A stretch of DNA of 64,000 nucleotides from Tethya wilhelma (taxonomy: Eukaryota; Porifera; Demospongiae; Tethyida; Tethyidae), in assembly GCA_964030475.1 (NCBI GenBank), contig CAXIPT010000002.1, positions 3,969,959 to 4,033,958 on the forward strand, read 5' to 3'. The notes under the pieces were generated by a model. The model had not been told where the DNA came from and did no database searches. It saw only the letters and a program-made list of their open reading frames with translations. The position numbers were made by a program, and so were the translations under genes. Shown here piece after piece: positions 28,186 to 46,713 of the stretch (position 1 is the first letter of the stretch; every line of letters starts with the position of its first letter).

Positions 28186-29274
28186 CTAGTACTCTAAACG
28201 ACCACATTGCATATCGTGACCCGCTTGTCTCATAAAGTAGCACAAAGACCAGAACAGATCTTCATGAATCCTCACAGCTTGGTGGGCATACGAGTAGTCA
28301 TAGCTCACACTAATGGCGTACACTAGCGGCATTTTACTCCTCATAAAATTGTACCCCTTGAGAATGGGACCTCCGCTAAACTTCTGTCTCGTTCCACACT
28401 GAATATTGAGGCTTTCTATGTGAGCTTGGTAGAGATCACTCCTACATATCGAATTGTACATGGTGCCATATGGACGATCGTCAGGTAGGTAACCATACAC
28501 GGTCATTGCTACATCTTTTAGCTTGTTTGAGTGAGCTATTCTCAACCAAACTGGAGATTCGGACTCAAATTTGATAAGTGCCCAGTTTTTTTCCAACTTT
28601 CCTAGCGAATAAAATTCGTCCGGTATGATCACCGAGCTCCATTGTATCTTGCTGATGTAGCGGTCACCGTTTCTTCCACGCCAAAACTTTAATCCTTTTT
28701 CCCACGTTTGATCCTCACGATTGTAGACACAGTTTGCTGTTGTGAGAGCGTGCTTCGGTCCGATCATGAAAGCAGTGCAGCCGTTTTCAAGTATCCCCAC
28801 ACCGTACTCCGGATAAAAATTAGTCGCCGTGATTTCCTTGAGATATTCTCCCATAACTTCAAATTCCTGCCGTTCCGAAGCTTGAAATGGTCTTCGATTT
28901 TGTCTTTGCTCCTCATCTTCTATCAGCTTAGAGGGACCATCTTCCATTTGCAATTGACCAACCGATGCTGCCAAATCAATATCTTTGTTGCCAAGTTTTT
29001 CCTTCTGTTCTGAAATAGATTGTCTCAATTGCTCAATTTCTAGAGAACTTGCTTTGATAGTCACACCAGCACGAGTGTGCAAGACCCAAGAAAGTTCGTC
29101 CAATTGATCGCCTGATCCTTCGACTCCTTCTGGTTCAGTGACGTCATCTGGTTCAAGATCATCCAGAAAGTCTTCTCCGTCTGAGTTTATTGACAAGGCA
29201 AGAAGTCCTCTTGGTAGAGCAATGGCTGTTGCAAGAAGCACACACAAACTGATTGACAATTTGAACTGCTTCAT
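28186..29274 (-). CDS. Secreted trypsin-fold protein, probable pseudoprotease, intronless, 362 residues
   Basis: A single ORF opens with a signal peptide (LSISLCVLLATAIAL). An acidic segment (about 31-60) and a helical stretch (75-97) follow, then a chymotrypsin-like domain from about 155. Landmarks are GCTAFMIGPKHALTTANC, where the catalytic His of the usual TAAHC is Asn181; KNWALIKF, where the catalytic Asp of DxALL-type motifs appears as Asn230; and KFSGGPILKG, which keeps Ser300. Overall it resembles the PRSS23/PRSS35 or V8-like S1 relatives that have an N-terminal extension. With two of three catalytic residues replaced it is unlikely to hydrolyse peptides; a binding role is inference. 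It lacks introns while neighbours have many, so a retrocopy origin is possible. Confidence 0.75.
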   Translation of the reverse strand: MKQFKLSISLCVLLATAIALPRGLLALSINSDGEDFLDDLEPDDVTEPEGVEGSGDQLDELSWVLHTRAGVTIKASSLEIEQLRQSISEQKEKLGNKDIDLAASVGQLQMEDGPSKLIEDEEQRQNRRPFQASERQEFEVMGEYLKEITATNFYPEYGVGILENGCTAFMIGPKHALTTANCVYNREDQTWEKGLKFWRGRNGDRYISKIQWSSVIIPDEFYSLGKLEKNWALIKFESESPVWLRIAHSNKLKDVAMTVYGYLPDDRPYGTMYNSICRSDLYQAHIESLNIQCGTRQKFSGGPILKGYNFMRSKMPLVYAISVSYDYSYAHQAVRIHEDLFWSLCYFMRQAGHDMQCGRLEY

Positions 29275-30307
29275 CTTAGCTTATAGGTTGGTAGCTTAGC
29301 TACACTGGAGTTAGAAGACTCAACCAAAAAATGAAGTATATGTGTGTGCCACCAACCTTAAAAACTTTCTAGGTAATAGTCTATGAGACTATGACTCAGA
29401 AAAGACAATAACTGTTTGAACTAAATAGCTGAGAATGATCTTGAGTTTCAATTATTTGGGTAATGCCATGCCACTATTTTGCATACCAGACCGACAGTGC
29501 ATGACAGTTGGGTATATTGCAGTTGTACGGTGTCGGACTTACTACACATTACAACAATCTGGTCAATCTTTAGCATTCCAATGTACTGTAGTGTTACAAC
29601 CTAGATATTGGTGTTCAATACACAACTTTTCCTTTGTGGTTCTTACCAGTCAGCCTGTCTCTAATGACAGCTGGTTGGGATCATGAACATGGAATGTTGT
29701 TCCCTCTCTCTATGGTAACGTATGATGTGGTGTAGCTAACGCCCACCCACAATATCTGCATGGTCAGTATCATGGAAACCCGGTTGTATATGCTTTTCAA
29801 AGTGCTATATAGCTAATATCATTTTATGTGACTCAATGTGTAAAGAAATAAGTTTAACTATATTGCTTACCTTCTTTAGTGAATCATATATGCTCATGCT
29901 GCATCATATATTACATTTCAGGCTTTGTCTTGTCGTATACCTGTACTTGTTCGTGCTTGGTTCAAGACTGGTGAAGGTATGATTAGCAAATTCCCGCGCG
30001 AACTTAACTACGCATGCGCATAACTCGTCTATACAAAATTTTGGCGCCATTTATATTTGTAGGATCGAGCTTTCCTATGTTACAACAGTAATACAGTAAC
30101 ATGATGCAGCAATTTATTTGGGTTTAAAAAATGAACATTAATTTTATTAACTAGTAAAATCATAATGAGTACATAATTAAACACTTTAAAAAAACAATAA
30201 TAATAAGTAATAATTAGTAATAAAGGTATTAGTAACATCAATTAAATCTGATTGTTGTGAGTGCAAGTATGTGCAAGTGTGTGCGAAGTGTGTGTATTTG
30301 TGACCCT
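29275..30307. other. Interval between pseudoprotease and RTK 3' end
   Basis: No firm exon. A short stretch at about 29922-29979 is flanked by a TTTCAG acceptor and a GTATGATT donor and would encode LSCRIPVLVRAWFKTGE; I cannot tie it to any gene. ACGCATGCGCAT near 30011 is another NRF1-like palindrome. The right part is the 3' UTR side of the kinase gene. Confidence 0.35.
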
Positions 30308-36909
<6,602 letters not shown>

Positions 36910-36939
36910 CTGCAGTGAGAGTGAGAAAAAGAGAGAGAG

Positions 36940-36949
<10 letters not shown>

Positions 36950-37015
<66 letters not shown>

Positions 37016-37016
37016 N
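36950..37016. repeat. (GA)n microsatellite ending in N (contig join)
   Basis: A long GA run upstream (gene direction) of exon 36672-36909 ends at an N (37016). Any missing upstream exons of the kinase module would lie in this gap. Confidence 0.9.
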
Positions 37017-37984
37017 ATTTTGAGTGGGCGGTACTTTTGCTATCGCTAATTTAATTAGTGAATCATGAAGGGGTGTGTCCAAGATTTCTATATCAAAATA
37101 TACAATTGAAAATAAAAGTGTTCAGGAGGTGCTGGAGATCATTTTCGTGCAAAAACTAGCGACCGGAAGTTGCCTTCGAACAAGTGACCGGAAATTAGAC
37201 CACATCAAAGTACTTCAAAGCATTCTTTAAAAAAAAAAAAAAAAGCGAAAAATTACTCCTAAAATACTGTATGGGTGTGTCTTGTGCATGCAATAGGATG
37301 GCTGTGTAGTGATATGCATGAAAATGTGCAGCAAATTTGCAGGATGGCTAGCGGAGAGTGTGTGCTAGCTGTGACTTCGAGGCTTGGTGGGCGTGTCCAA
37401 CCAAGTGTGTGTTGAGTGTGATTGACTTTTGACCTCTGACCTTTGACCCCTCTGCCACCTAGGTGAGCTCAAAGTGAGTCTGTACAGGAAAAGTTGAATT
37501 TGACAGGGCTGTATAAAGTCCATTTTTCTTCCCTGGTGGAGAGGAGAGAGAGGCAGTGAGGTATGTGAGCTTGTAGGGTGTTTGTGTGTCTTGAATATCA
37601 TGTTTAGTTTTTGACTGGGTGGGACTCAGTTTTCCTGTTTACCTGTTATGCATTTTGTGAGAGAATGTGGTTGTGAAAAGTGTATACATAGTATAAAAAG
37701 CCTTCTACAGACTTGATGAGCAGTTTTTTGCTTTTTCTCAACATACATTTTTTCGTTCATCTGTTGTCTTTCAAGCCGCCTGGTTGTTGTTCCCTGTGAG
37801 TGAGTGGCAATGGCAGAAAAATCCATTTTAGAGAGCAACTAAATTTGACCTTTGACCCTTTTGAGCAATAATCAGCCATTTTGAGACCAAATCCTCTCGG
37901 CTTTGAGATAGTATCATGAGTTTCTATGAGCCTATGAATATCATTACTGTTTTAGTGTGATCCCCGCCCACTCAAAAACCTCTA
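37017..37984. other. Interval between kinase module and relic exons
   Basis: No recognised exon. Notable are several TTTGACC/TGACCTTTGACC clusters near 37420-37450 and 37848-37860. The sequence directly left of the relic L-domain copy (37985) is AT-rich. Confidence 0.4.
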
Positions 37985-38430
37985 ACCTTAAATTGTGGAT
38001 AGCTATATGGCCGAATTATATATGCAGAAGTTTGGGAGGATAATTCTAGATGTTTTGGGAACATTAGTAAGCCTCAGAGCTTCAGAGATTTTTAAAATGC
38101 TCCTGTAATGTGAGTACAGCCAAAAAAAAACCTGTCATGCAAGTTTTGTAGGATTTCAGGTACAGTATCACCTCTTTCAATAGTCCCAACCCCAAATCCC
38201 AATAGTGTATCCAACACATTAATAATTATTGAATGAAATGTCATAATCAGAGATTGATGGGTGATGCAACTGAATATTTTTTAGCATGCATTATTGGCGG
38301 GAATTATAGCCTCCATGGACTCATATGCATACAGTCTAGCCTGTCTCTGACAGCTAGCTCATGCTCACTGCACTGAATGGTCAACTTACCTTGATTTCAA
38401 AATGGTGCATGTTTGCGCTGTATTAATGAA
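37985..38430 (-). pseudogene. Decayed EGFR-like exon 1 and L-domain exon
   Basis: Complement of about 38011-38200 matches parts of the L-domain exon at 45697-46206 (CTGAAATCCT, TTGCATGACAGG, GGCTGTACTCACATTAC, TCTGAAGCTCTGAGG), but a central part is deleted and the frame is broken. About 38385-38425 matches the end of exon 1 (TGCAC..TTTTG then a GTAAG donor). The order is that of a receptor 5' end, placed between the kinase-free gene and the kinase module. This suggests that the module once belonged to a full tandem gene. A sister block lies at 53091-53335. Confidence 0.7.
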
Positions 38431-38679
38431 GCAACATTGCCAACAATTGCCTATTATTTTTTATAGTAACTTCATTGGGAAAACCCTGTCACATCCTAGC
38501 CTGGGGACGAGGCTAGTTCACATTCATAACACGTGTTACGCTGACTACATGCGCAACGCGCGCAAGTATCTCACTACGCATGCATTGTAAAAATACACCG
38601 ATATCCGAAACTATGCCGAAACGCTAATCAAAATTAATCTCCAGTTCTACGATACAATGTCTTATAATAAGAATGAAAG

Positions 38680-39714
38680 CTAAATATAGTCATCCTCATC
38701 AGAGTGATTACTGACGTGATCAGGAGACGAAACATCTTCCCCTTTTCTTGCTGAAATATCACCAAAACCTTTCACAGAATCGGCTGCCTTAGCAACTATA
38801 TCATCACATTCATGGTTGACACAATCTGAAGGCATCGTATCCATATACTCTTCCTCTTCTACTGCCGACTGTACACCATCAATACTCTCTACAGAATCTG
38901 CAGTGGTATGGCTCAGGATGATCTTTTCATCACTGAATCTTGGATAACTGTACTCCGGATCAGCATCTTCAGTTAGTGCTGTCTCTTCTCCAAACAGTAA
39001 ATTTTCTTCTCCATTTAATGCCACTTCATCGATTGTACAGTACACATGTTCATCCTCTTGTTCAGGAGCAGTACCATAGGCATGGTTCATCTCCAAGCTA
39101 TTTGGATTGGCTGCTAGTTGGTATACAGCATCAGATAGTTGCAAATTTTCGAGCTGCAAAGCTTTAAAGTGAGTATTCTTTTTTCTGAATATTCCAACCA
39201 GCACTACGATGATAACAGTTGATATTGCTATTATAACAAATCCAAGTACAGCAGCAAGGATTGCTATGGTGACAATACTAGTACTGCTACTAGCTCCACT
39301 GTCTGCAATGGTTACATTTGCTCGATCTGTGGTTGAGGTTTCAGTCATCAAGTCAGGCACACACGTTCGGTTCACAAGAATCTCTGTGTTCAAGCAGCCA
39401 AAGCACTCGTAGAGCGTCTCATTGTTAGGACCTAGCTCATCCAACTCTAGCTGAAACCTTTAGGGGAGGAGTACAGTCCATTTAGACAGAGAGGAGATTG
39501 ATGAAAACAAAGAAAAGAAAGAAGAAACAAACAAACAAATAAACAAACAAAGTATGATGTTTGCTGACCTTATGTTTGGACATTGTGTGCAGTTTGTGGA
39601 GCCTGGTCCAATGCAAGTATCACACAGAGGGTCACAGTTGGTGCACACCCTAGTCTCTGGATCAGGGAACTCCCCCAAATCACAGCTTGTTATGCAAGAA
39701 AACAGACTAAGAAA

Positions 39715-39766
<52 letters not shown>

Positions 39767-40359
39767 GTGGAATCAAGCTGTATCAGAAATCAATCTAATT
39801 GTGCTGGTCTGTATCAAAAATCAATCAATCTGTGTTAATTTGTATCAGAGATCAACCTGCTTCAGTAATCATATCATGCAGTGCCACTCACTTTTGTCCT
39901 CCAACTCCTGAGAATTTCTTGACAAAGTTACTGTCACATTCAACACATTCAGTAGAGGCAGGTCCAATGCAACCTTGACAGGAAGTTGAACAAGGCTGGC
40001 AGAACATACTTCCAGGATCAAGAAATTCTGAACAACAGGAGATAAAGTAAATTTACCATCAGAGATTTTTTAACTTTCAATTTGAGTAGCTTGCTGTTTC
40101 ATCTCCATACCTGTGTCTTGATCACATTCTGCCACACATTCCTGCAATTCTGCTGACGTTGCAATCCTACAGAGAGGACAGATGGTCCTACTGGTCCCCT
40201 CTCCTGTGCACTCGGCACACAATTCATTGCACGCTTTACAGATTTCAGATCCAAACTGAAGATCCCCCATCAATCCCAGGGAATGCTCCTCAGGAGTCAA
40301 CTGAGCTTTGTATGTCCCAGAGTGACAGTAGTCTCTAAGACAACGCTCCTGCAGTGTGT

Positions 40360-40411
<52 letters not shown>

Positions 40412-41198
40412 ATACAAGAGCTACATCATGAAAATTTTGCCACATATACCTGTCTTCCATCTCTACCCAGTAGCACTAGTGAGCAGTCCAAACAGCCATT
40501 GTTCAAGTCCAAATAAGGCAATGGTCCAACACAACCAGCTGTGCAGTTCTCATGACATGAGATGCACTGACTGAGAGAGACATTGAGGAAGGTTCCAGGA
40601 GGACACTCTGGCACACACAACTCAACTCTCTCTCCGTCTTCATCTCGGCCTTCCACAAAATATGTACGACATTCAAAACAATGCTGGGGACCCTGTGAAC
40701 AGGAGAAAGAAAGATGTTTGCTTGTACTGCTTCTTTACAATTATTAGCAGCTATTTTATTAACTAAATGAGTTAGTTTACTGTAAAGCAGGTAAATTTGG
40801 TGAACTTAAAATTTGGCGAATTCGCATTTAGTGTGATTGGTGATTTTCAGTAACTTTGGTGATTTGAAGAATAATTCCCTAATTCGCCAACTTTACCCGC
40901 TATACAGTATTATGCCCTCACTGTTCCATTGCACCCTCCAAGACATTCTGGGTGACATTCTTCACAAACTTTGCTTTCTTCATTCTGAAACAGTAACAGT
41001 TCACTCTCATTGACAGCTGTTGAGGGGGTGATGACAGAACAGTTGCGAATACATCTGTTTCTGTAGCGGAAGTTCTTGCATCCATCACACTGATGGTCTT
41101 CTCTTCCCCAACAGCTGGAGTTAGAGTTGCACTCTTCATGACAGATGTAGCCATCAGCAACTAAAGAATAGGTATGTGTGTGTGTGTGTGTGTTTCAN

Positions 41199-41278
<80 letters not shown>

Positions 41279-43406
41279 AGGGAAAATATGCTAGCAATAT
41301 TAAGACAGAGGTTCATAAGATCTTTCTGAACAACTTACGACAACTAGCTGTAGCCTTGTTTCCTCCAACACAAGCAAATTCTATTCCAGTCACGTTAACA
41401 CTTGGACTGACATAGGAGGGGAAGTCTCCTTCAAAACAGAGTTCAGGGTTCAGAGCTGAGACCACACCTCTTCCTCTGATCTCTTCCAAGGAGCTGAAGT
41501 CAATCTCAGCCAAGTTGGGATTACGGAGAACAACTAGACTGTATGCTGAAAATAGTGGTGGGGGAGGACATTATACATAAATAGATAATTGTATATACCG
41601 TAAATGTGGAAATATTGGCGGTACATTAAATTTGGCGGCTGGCGCAAAAACCGCCAAATTAAATGCATGTAAACTGTTTTTCGCTCTATTGCAATACATT
41701 GTGCAAGGGAGGAAAACGCCAAATTTAAAACCGCCAATATTTTTGTGGGAAGCGGTCTGAGCAAAATTGCCAAATTAAATGCCCGCCAATATTTCCACGT
41801 TTACAGTATTTCTTTGTGCACAAGTTCATTTAATTAGCATACTTACAATATGGTGTTCCACAATTTGCAGTCAGTTCAACTGTTGCATTATCTGATCCCA
41901 CAAACTTGAGGTTTCTCAGGTATGGGAATGAGACACCGGGATATCCCTGAATAAATATAATAGTATTCACTGAAACCAATTAACACATGTAAAATACAAA
42001 CAAATGTCATATTTATTATTCCATGACTTACTTGAATTTCTAGTGGTCCTCTAATTTCAACAATAGTTGACAGAAGCTCAAATCGATCATAGCTAAAGAC
42101 AACAATAGTTAGAAAACTTAGAGTTGCTATAGTGACAGTTCTCTGTTAAGCAAGTACATAAATTAAATGACTTACTCAAAGGGTCCCATGGTTCCAGTTG
42201 GTACTTCTCCAATAAATATTCCACCAGTTGTTATGATGGTACAGTCACGAAAGCTCTCAATGTTTGAGCCATCAATGAATACATCAGATGATAGACCAGA
42301 ACATTCTGGAGAAATAACACAAAAAATCAGTGTACAAAAATGCAATGAAAACAAGATAAGACAGCTGTGGTCTGGACAATAATAGTGAATACATATGGAA
42401 ACTATTATTTCAGTCTAGTTGAATCATAACCAACCTTTAGGACAAGGTCCGTCACAGCGCTGACATGAACGTCCATCTTCTCCCACAGTATGACCAGAAG
42501 GACAGGAGAGAACACAACTACCACTCAGCTCAAAGAATCCAGCTACAAGAGAAGAGAAGACCAACAATGATGGTACAAACTAGGAAATTCTAGCCTCGTT
42601 CCTAGACCTTCCTCAGCATGTATTTTATATTTTGTGAGTTGCAAAGTTAAGTCTATTTTATGGGAAAGGCCTGGGTATGAAGCTAGTAAAACTCATCCAT
42701 AGAAGAATCATGGAAATAATATAGATTATCAGAATTACATAATGTACTGGGGTATACAAATTTGCGTCAGCAGGTGATACTTTGCTACATCTCACCAGGG
42801 CACTCCTCCACACATAGACCTCCTGCTGCCAGTCGATGCTCAGGGTTGGGCACTATTTGGAAGAGGTTTGGATCATAGATCATTGGAGGGGGACACTGAG
42901 TGACACACGTCCCATTGTTTTCAAAGTCTTTACAAGCCTGTTTATATCGAATAAAACAATAAAGTATTCACAGTACTAGTTTGTTTGCTTAAAGAATCAG
43001 CAGCTTGTCATAGAAGAACTCAAATCATGTCAGAGGAATTAATACCAACAGGATGTTAATTCCATAACACTCACATGACACTGACTGGCTCTGGGTCCAT
43101 CACAGCCAGCTGCACAGTGAGGATTACAGCATTGCTTTGTACCCAGCTCATCAGCTACATAGCAACGGTCGTCAAGACAACCAGGACACACCACCTTAGT
43201 TACTGTGTGTGTGCATATGCATTATGATACGTATACACAGCAATAAAAACATTGATGTACAACATTATTATTGTTATAAAGTTAATTGCTCCAATGTCAC
43301 CAGTACTGTTCTAGTTAATAAAATTATTATTATTGTACATACATGTCTGGCAGTAGTCTGATGTCCAACAGTTAGGACTGTCACAGAACTGGGAACAGAC
43401 TGGAAG

Positions 43407-43439
<33 letters not shown>

Positions 43440-43440
43440 N

Positions 43441-43524
<84 letters not shown>

Positions 43525-45323
43525 TACATTTATAGTAAAAAGCTCAAGGATCCAAAAGGTGTAAAAATGAAACATCCCATATTGAAGTCAAAACACACCA
43601 CCTATGTATGTGTGGACTAGAACTGCAATCTAGACCATGAAACAATGCTACGTATTGCGACTCTGTGATGAAAGTATGCTATACTATCATAGAACAGAAC
43701 CAGTACTATGATTTACTCTGGATCAAAATAGCTGACAATGTCAAAGTACATGAACACTTACTTATTAATAAGTTAAGTAAACAGTTTAACATGAATCTCA
43801 ACCCTAGGTAGTTAGTTAAAGAAGCCACTGTTTAATTAGCTCAAGATATACTTAGATTCTTCAGTTGCAAAGGATAAAGATGTTGTTCAAGGAAGGTTTC
43901 TGAAATATAGGTTTCCTTGACAAGAGAACTTGAACATACATGTAGCCAAACCAAAGTACTAGCTATGGGTAGCTTGTTTGTCTGATTAGCTCAGATAGTA
44001 GCTTGTTAGATTCAGTACACACAGTGGGTCTAAGAAAACATTCTTTGTAAACCGTAGGTGGATGAATACTATAAATGAAACAGAAAAGTTATCATAAAAT
44101 CCACCATAAACAACCTTTATAAGGACAACAATGTGCGTATTAATAATAAAAATACAAATTACAGGAGTCAACAATAATTGGTGGGGGGGGGGGAACTTCA
44201 ATTCTTGAATCTCAATTAGGACTCAATCAATGCTGTTGCTATAGCAACCAATGAGTACTAATTGACCACTCCTAATATTGGACAATGGATCATTTGCACA
44301 ATAATTAATACACCTGACGAGACTTGATTAACAGGAGCTTACCCCTTCAAGATCGTAATTGAGGACCTGTACTATAGTAGCCTCGTTCCCAGGCTCCTCC
44401 CTCACATGCATATTATCTTCGAAATACAAAAGGGAGGAGCCTGGGAACGAGGCTAGTACTATAGTATATAGCTAGCTAATAAAAGTGCATAATTACGAAA
44501 AAGGGCGTGAATTGGTATACTGGTATATATTGCATAGCTAGTATACAAAGGGTGGCTGTAGGTCTGCCTATATTGGGTGAGGTGTGGGCCAGAGCAATAG
44601 GGTAATTATGAACCATCAGTTGGCATGGAGAGTTATAATTAGCACTCCAAAGGAACACACACACACACTCTTTTTCCTTTGTGTAGACGTGATGATGGGC
44701 TCACACACACACACACACACACACACACAGCATACTTAAGCATACAAAAAGCACGCATTCCATTAATCAATGCTGCAAAGATCAAAACTACAATACTTAA
44801 TTGATTATAGGAAACACAAATCACCCTTACACACTAAATGTAACATGGCATTTCTTTCCCAGCTATCACAATCTAGCCTGTACATATTCACCTTCATTTG
44901 TAAATACATACATAATTATATTATATTTCAAACATATTGTGTAAGTGATTTTCTCTCTTTTACACACACACACATGCAATGTCCATCACAGTAGGATATG
45001 CACGCCTAAATGTCAATCATAGACAATCTACCACTGGGAGTCTTACAAGTTCATTCACACATATAAGTGCAGGCCTTACATATTATGCCTGCACAGGTGG
45101 CAAGCAGGCACCTGGCTTACATTGTGTTGTCACAGTTATTATCAAAACACACTAGAAATAGCAATAATGGCCAATTTTGACGTTTCAGTATAAGGGATGA
45201 ACTGCTTGGAATGTATCCAGGCAGGAAATGATATGAGGAGAGAGAAGGGCTATTATGGTATAATACCATCACATATTGCTGCATTTATCTTTTTATAGAA
45301 TGCCCTTTGTATGTTTGGGTATG

Positions 45324-45385
<62 letters not shown>

Positions 45386-46464
45386 TCAGCACCTCTAGTA
45401 CATCCATAGTTACACCAACACATAAATGGCTAAGTGCCATATCAGGATTCTTTGGTGACACATTAATTTTTTGATTCTCTAATCCCATAGATGTGTGACA
45501 TAGCTAGCATTGTTTCATCCCATAGTAGAGCATTACAACAACATTGCTACATGTGGTGCATGCACCTTGAGTAAACATTGTGACTATATGCAGACAGGTT
45601 AGAGTAATATTAGTATTAATAACAGCTAGTAATATAAGCCAGCAGTATTATATGAGATTCATGGAAACTGAAGATAATATTAGGTTTAAAACTTACCAGA
45701 GATAAGTTCCATGTTTTCTGGTTCACAAGAGTTGACAGTTTCCAAGCCAACACTAGTGCCCTGGTTAGGATTGTCCAAGATGTCTCCCCAGTTTATTGTG
45801 CGATGGTTACACAACCTTCCAGTGTTCTCAAAGCGAACATTTCCTCGTGTGATTTGAGTTAGGTTTGGTAGAATCAAATCACCAATGCTGGTGTTTTGTA
45901 CAACGAGAGCAAACCGATCAACAATGAGATCGTTGCCTCGAATTATACGGAGGTTTGGAAGGATAATTCTAGATGTATTGGGAAAATTTGTGAACCTCAG
46001 AGCTTCAGAGATTTGCTCAACATAGTAGAGAAAGTTGAAGTCATCTTCATTCAACTGTCGTCCAATATCAGGACCATCCAGATTGATCAAAATGCTCCCA
46101 GTAATGTGAGTACAGCCACAAAACCTGTCATGCAAGTTTTGCAGGATTTCAGGTACAGTACTACCTTGTTCAAACGTCCCAATAGTGTGTCCAATACATG
46201 TAGTTCCTGCACAAAAATAAATTAAAACAACCTTGAAGGTAGATAGGTCATTGATGTTGATATAAGTATTATTAATGCCATGGGATAGCTATAATATCTC
46301 GTAATATCCATGATATTGCCACTAAAGAGTTATCAACTTAGAGTTATCAACTTACCTCTCAAAACAGTGCAGTTCGGTGCTGAAATAGAAGCAGCATAGA
46401 CAACAAATGTTGCTAGAAGAACCAAAGTAATCTTATTACCAATCCTTACTCCTTTCATGATCAT
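38680..46464 (-). CDS. EGFR-like receptor with kinase-free tail, 16 exons, 1110 residues
   Basis: Exons in gene order: 46356-46464, 45697-46206, 43343-43408, 43075-43202, 42796-42937, 42435-42542, 42176-42305, 42032-42092, 41847-41946, 41339-41545, 40922-41160, 40692-40450, 40111-40348, 39892-40027, 39569-39706, 38680-39457. All junctions are in phase. Layout: signal peptide (TLVLLATFVVYAAS), L domain 1, Cys-rich furin-like region (CAAGCDGPRASQC), L domain 2 (GSNIESFRDC), a second long Cys-rich region, membrane segment about 912-943 (IAILAAVLGFVIIAIS), then about 165 cytoplasmic residues with no kinase. The tail has scattered tyrosines (EHVYCTID, EEYMDTM) and ends DEDDYI. The ectodomain order is that of EGFR/ErbB. 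It could be a decoy or co-receptor, or one splice form of a locus whose other form uses the kinase module at 30308-36909. Confidence 0.88.
40779..40910. repeat. Palindromic element, TACTGTAAA family
   Basis: Left TACTGTAAAGCAGGTAAATT and right ACTTTACCCGCTATACAGTA are near complements, in an intron of the EGFR-like gene. Related to 13853-14030 and 41595-41809. Confidence 0.7.
41175..41278. repeat. (GT)n microsatellite with N at 41198
   Basis: A TG run is broken by TTTCAN at 41195-41198, between two EGFR-like exons. The coding phases on both sides agree, so little coding sequence is missing. Confidence 0.9.
41595..41809. repeat. Palindromic element, ATACCGTAAA family (longest copy)
   Basis: Left ATACCGTAAATGTGGAAATA is mirrored by TATTTCCACGTTTACAGTAT. 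Inner GGCGGT/ACCGCC blocks are also complementary, so the whole 215 bp could fold into one hairpin. It lies in an intron of the EGFR-like gene. Confidence 0.85.
42591..42687. repeat. Diverged CCTCGTTCC-family MITE
   Basis: TAGCCTCGTTCCTAG at the left and CTGGGTATGAAGCTA at the right are imperfect complements; same family as 44378-44457. Confidence 0.6.
43409..43522. repeat. (GT)n-N-(CA)n junction, contig join at 43440
   Basis: A GT run changes to a CA run at a single N (43440). A strand change inside a dinucleotide repeat suggests that two contigs were joined here, possibly with one end misplaced. It lies between the L1 exon and the next EGFR-like exon. Confidence 0.9.
44378..44457. repeat. 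Near-perfect palindromic MITE, CCTCGTTCCCAGG family
   Basis: TAGCCTCGTTCCCAGGCTCC at the left and its complement GGAGCCTGGGAACGAGGCTA at the right frame a 30-base loop. GTACTATAGTA occurs on both flanks and may be a target-site duplication. Confidence 0.9.
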
Positions 46465-46713
46465 TGTAAGTCGCTTTTGATTAATTATTATGCAATGACA
46501 AAACACAAAGCAGTTTTATACAGTAATTTCGCGCGCATGCCCACACTTGATTTCCGGTGGGCGGAGTTGATTCGCTACATTGGCGCAATGGAATGTACCA
46601 CACTCCCCAGGTGTGAACACTTGCTAGAAACTGACAACAGATTTTGAGAGACAACCTCAAAGCAAAGAAAGTGAAGGAGAATTCAGATTTTGGAGGCAAA
46701 ATTTCGACGAACT
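46465..46713. promoter_or_regulatory. Divergent promoter between two EGFR-like paralogues
   Basis: Only about 250 bases separate the start codons of the minus-strand receptor (46464) and the plus-strand paralogue (46714). The interval is CG-containing (CGCGCGCATGCCC near 46531; GGTGGGCGGAG near 46556) and likely holds both promoters. Confidence 0.6.

Noticed and set aside
28708..29013. Plus-strand ORF inside the pseudoprotease gene
   Set aside because: Shadow of the 362-codon minus-strand frame; no domain or signal features.
29922..29979. Small exon candidate encoding LSCRIPVLVRAWFKTGE
   Set aside because: Good splice-like flanks, but no partner exons and no recognised family, so it is only mentioned in the interval note.
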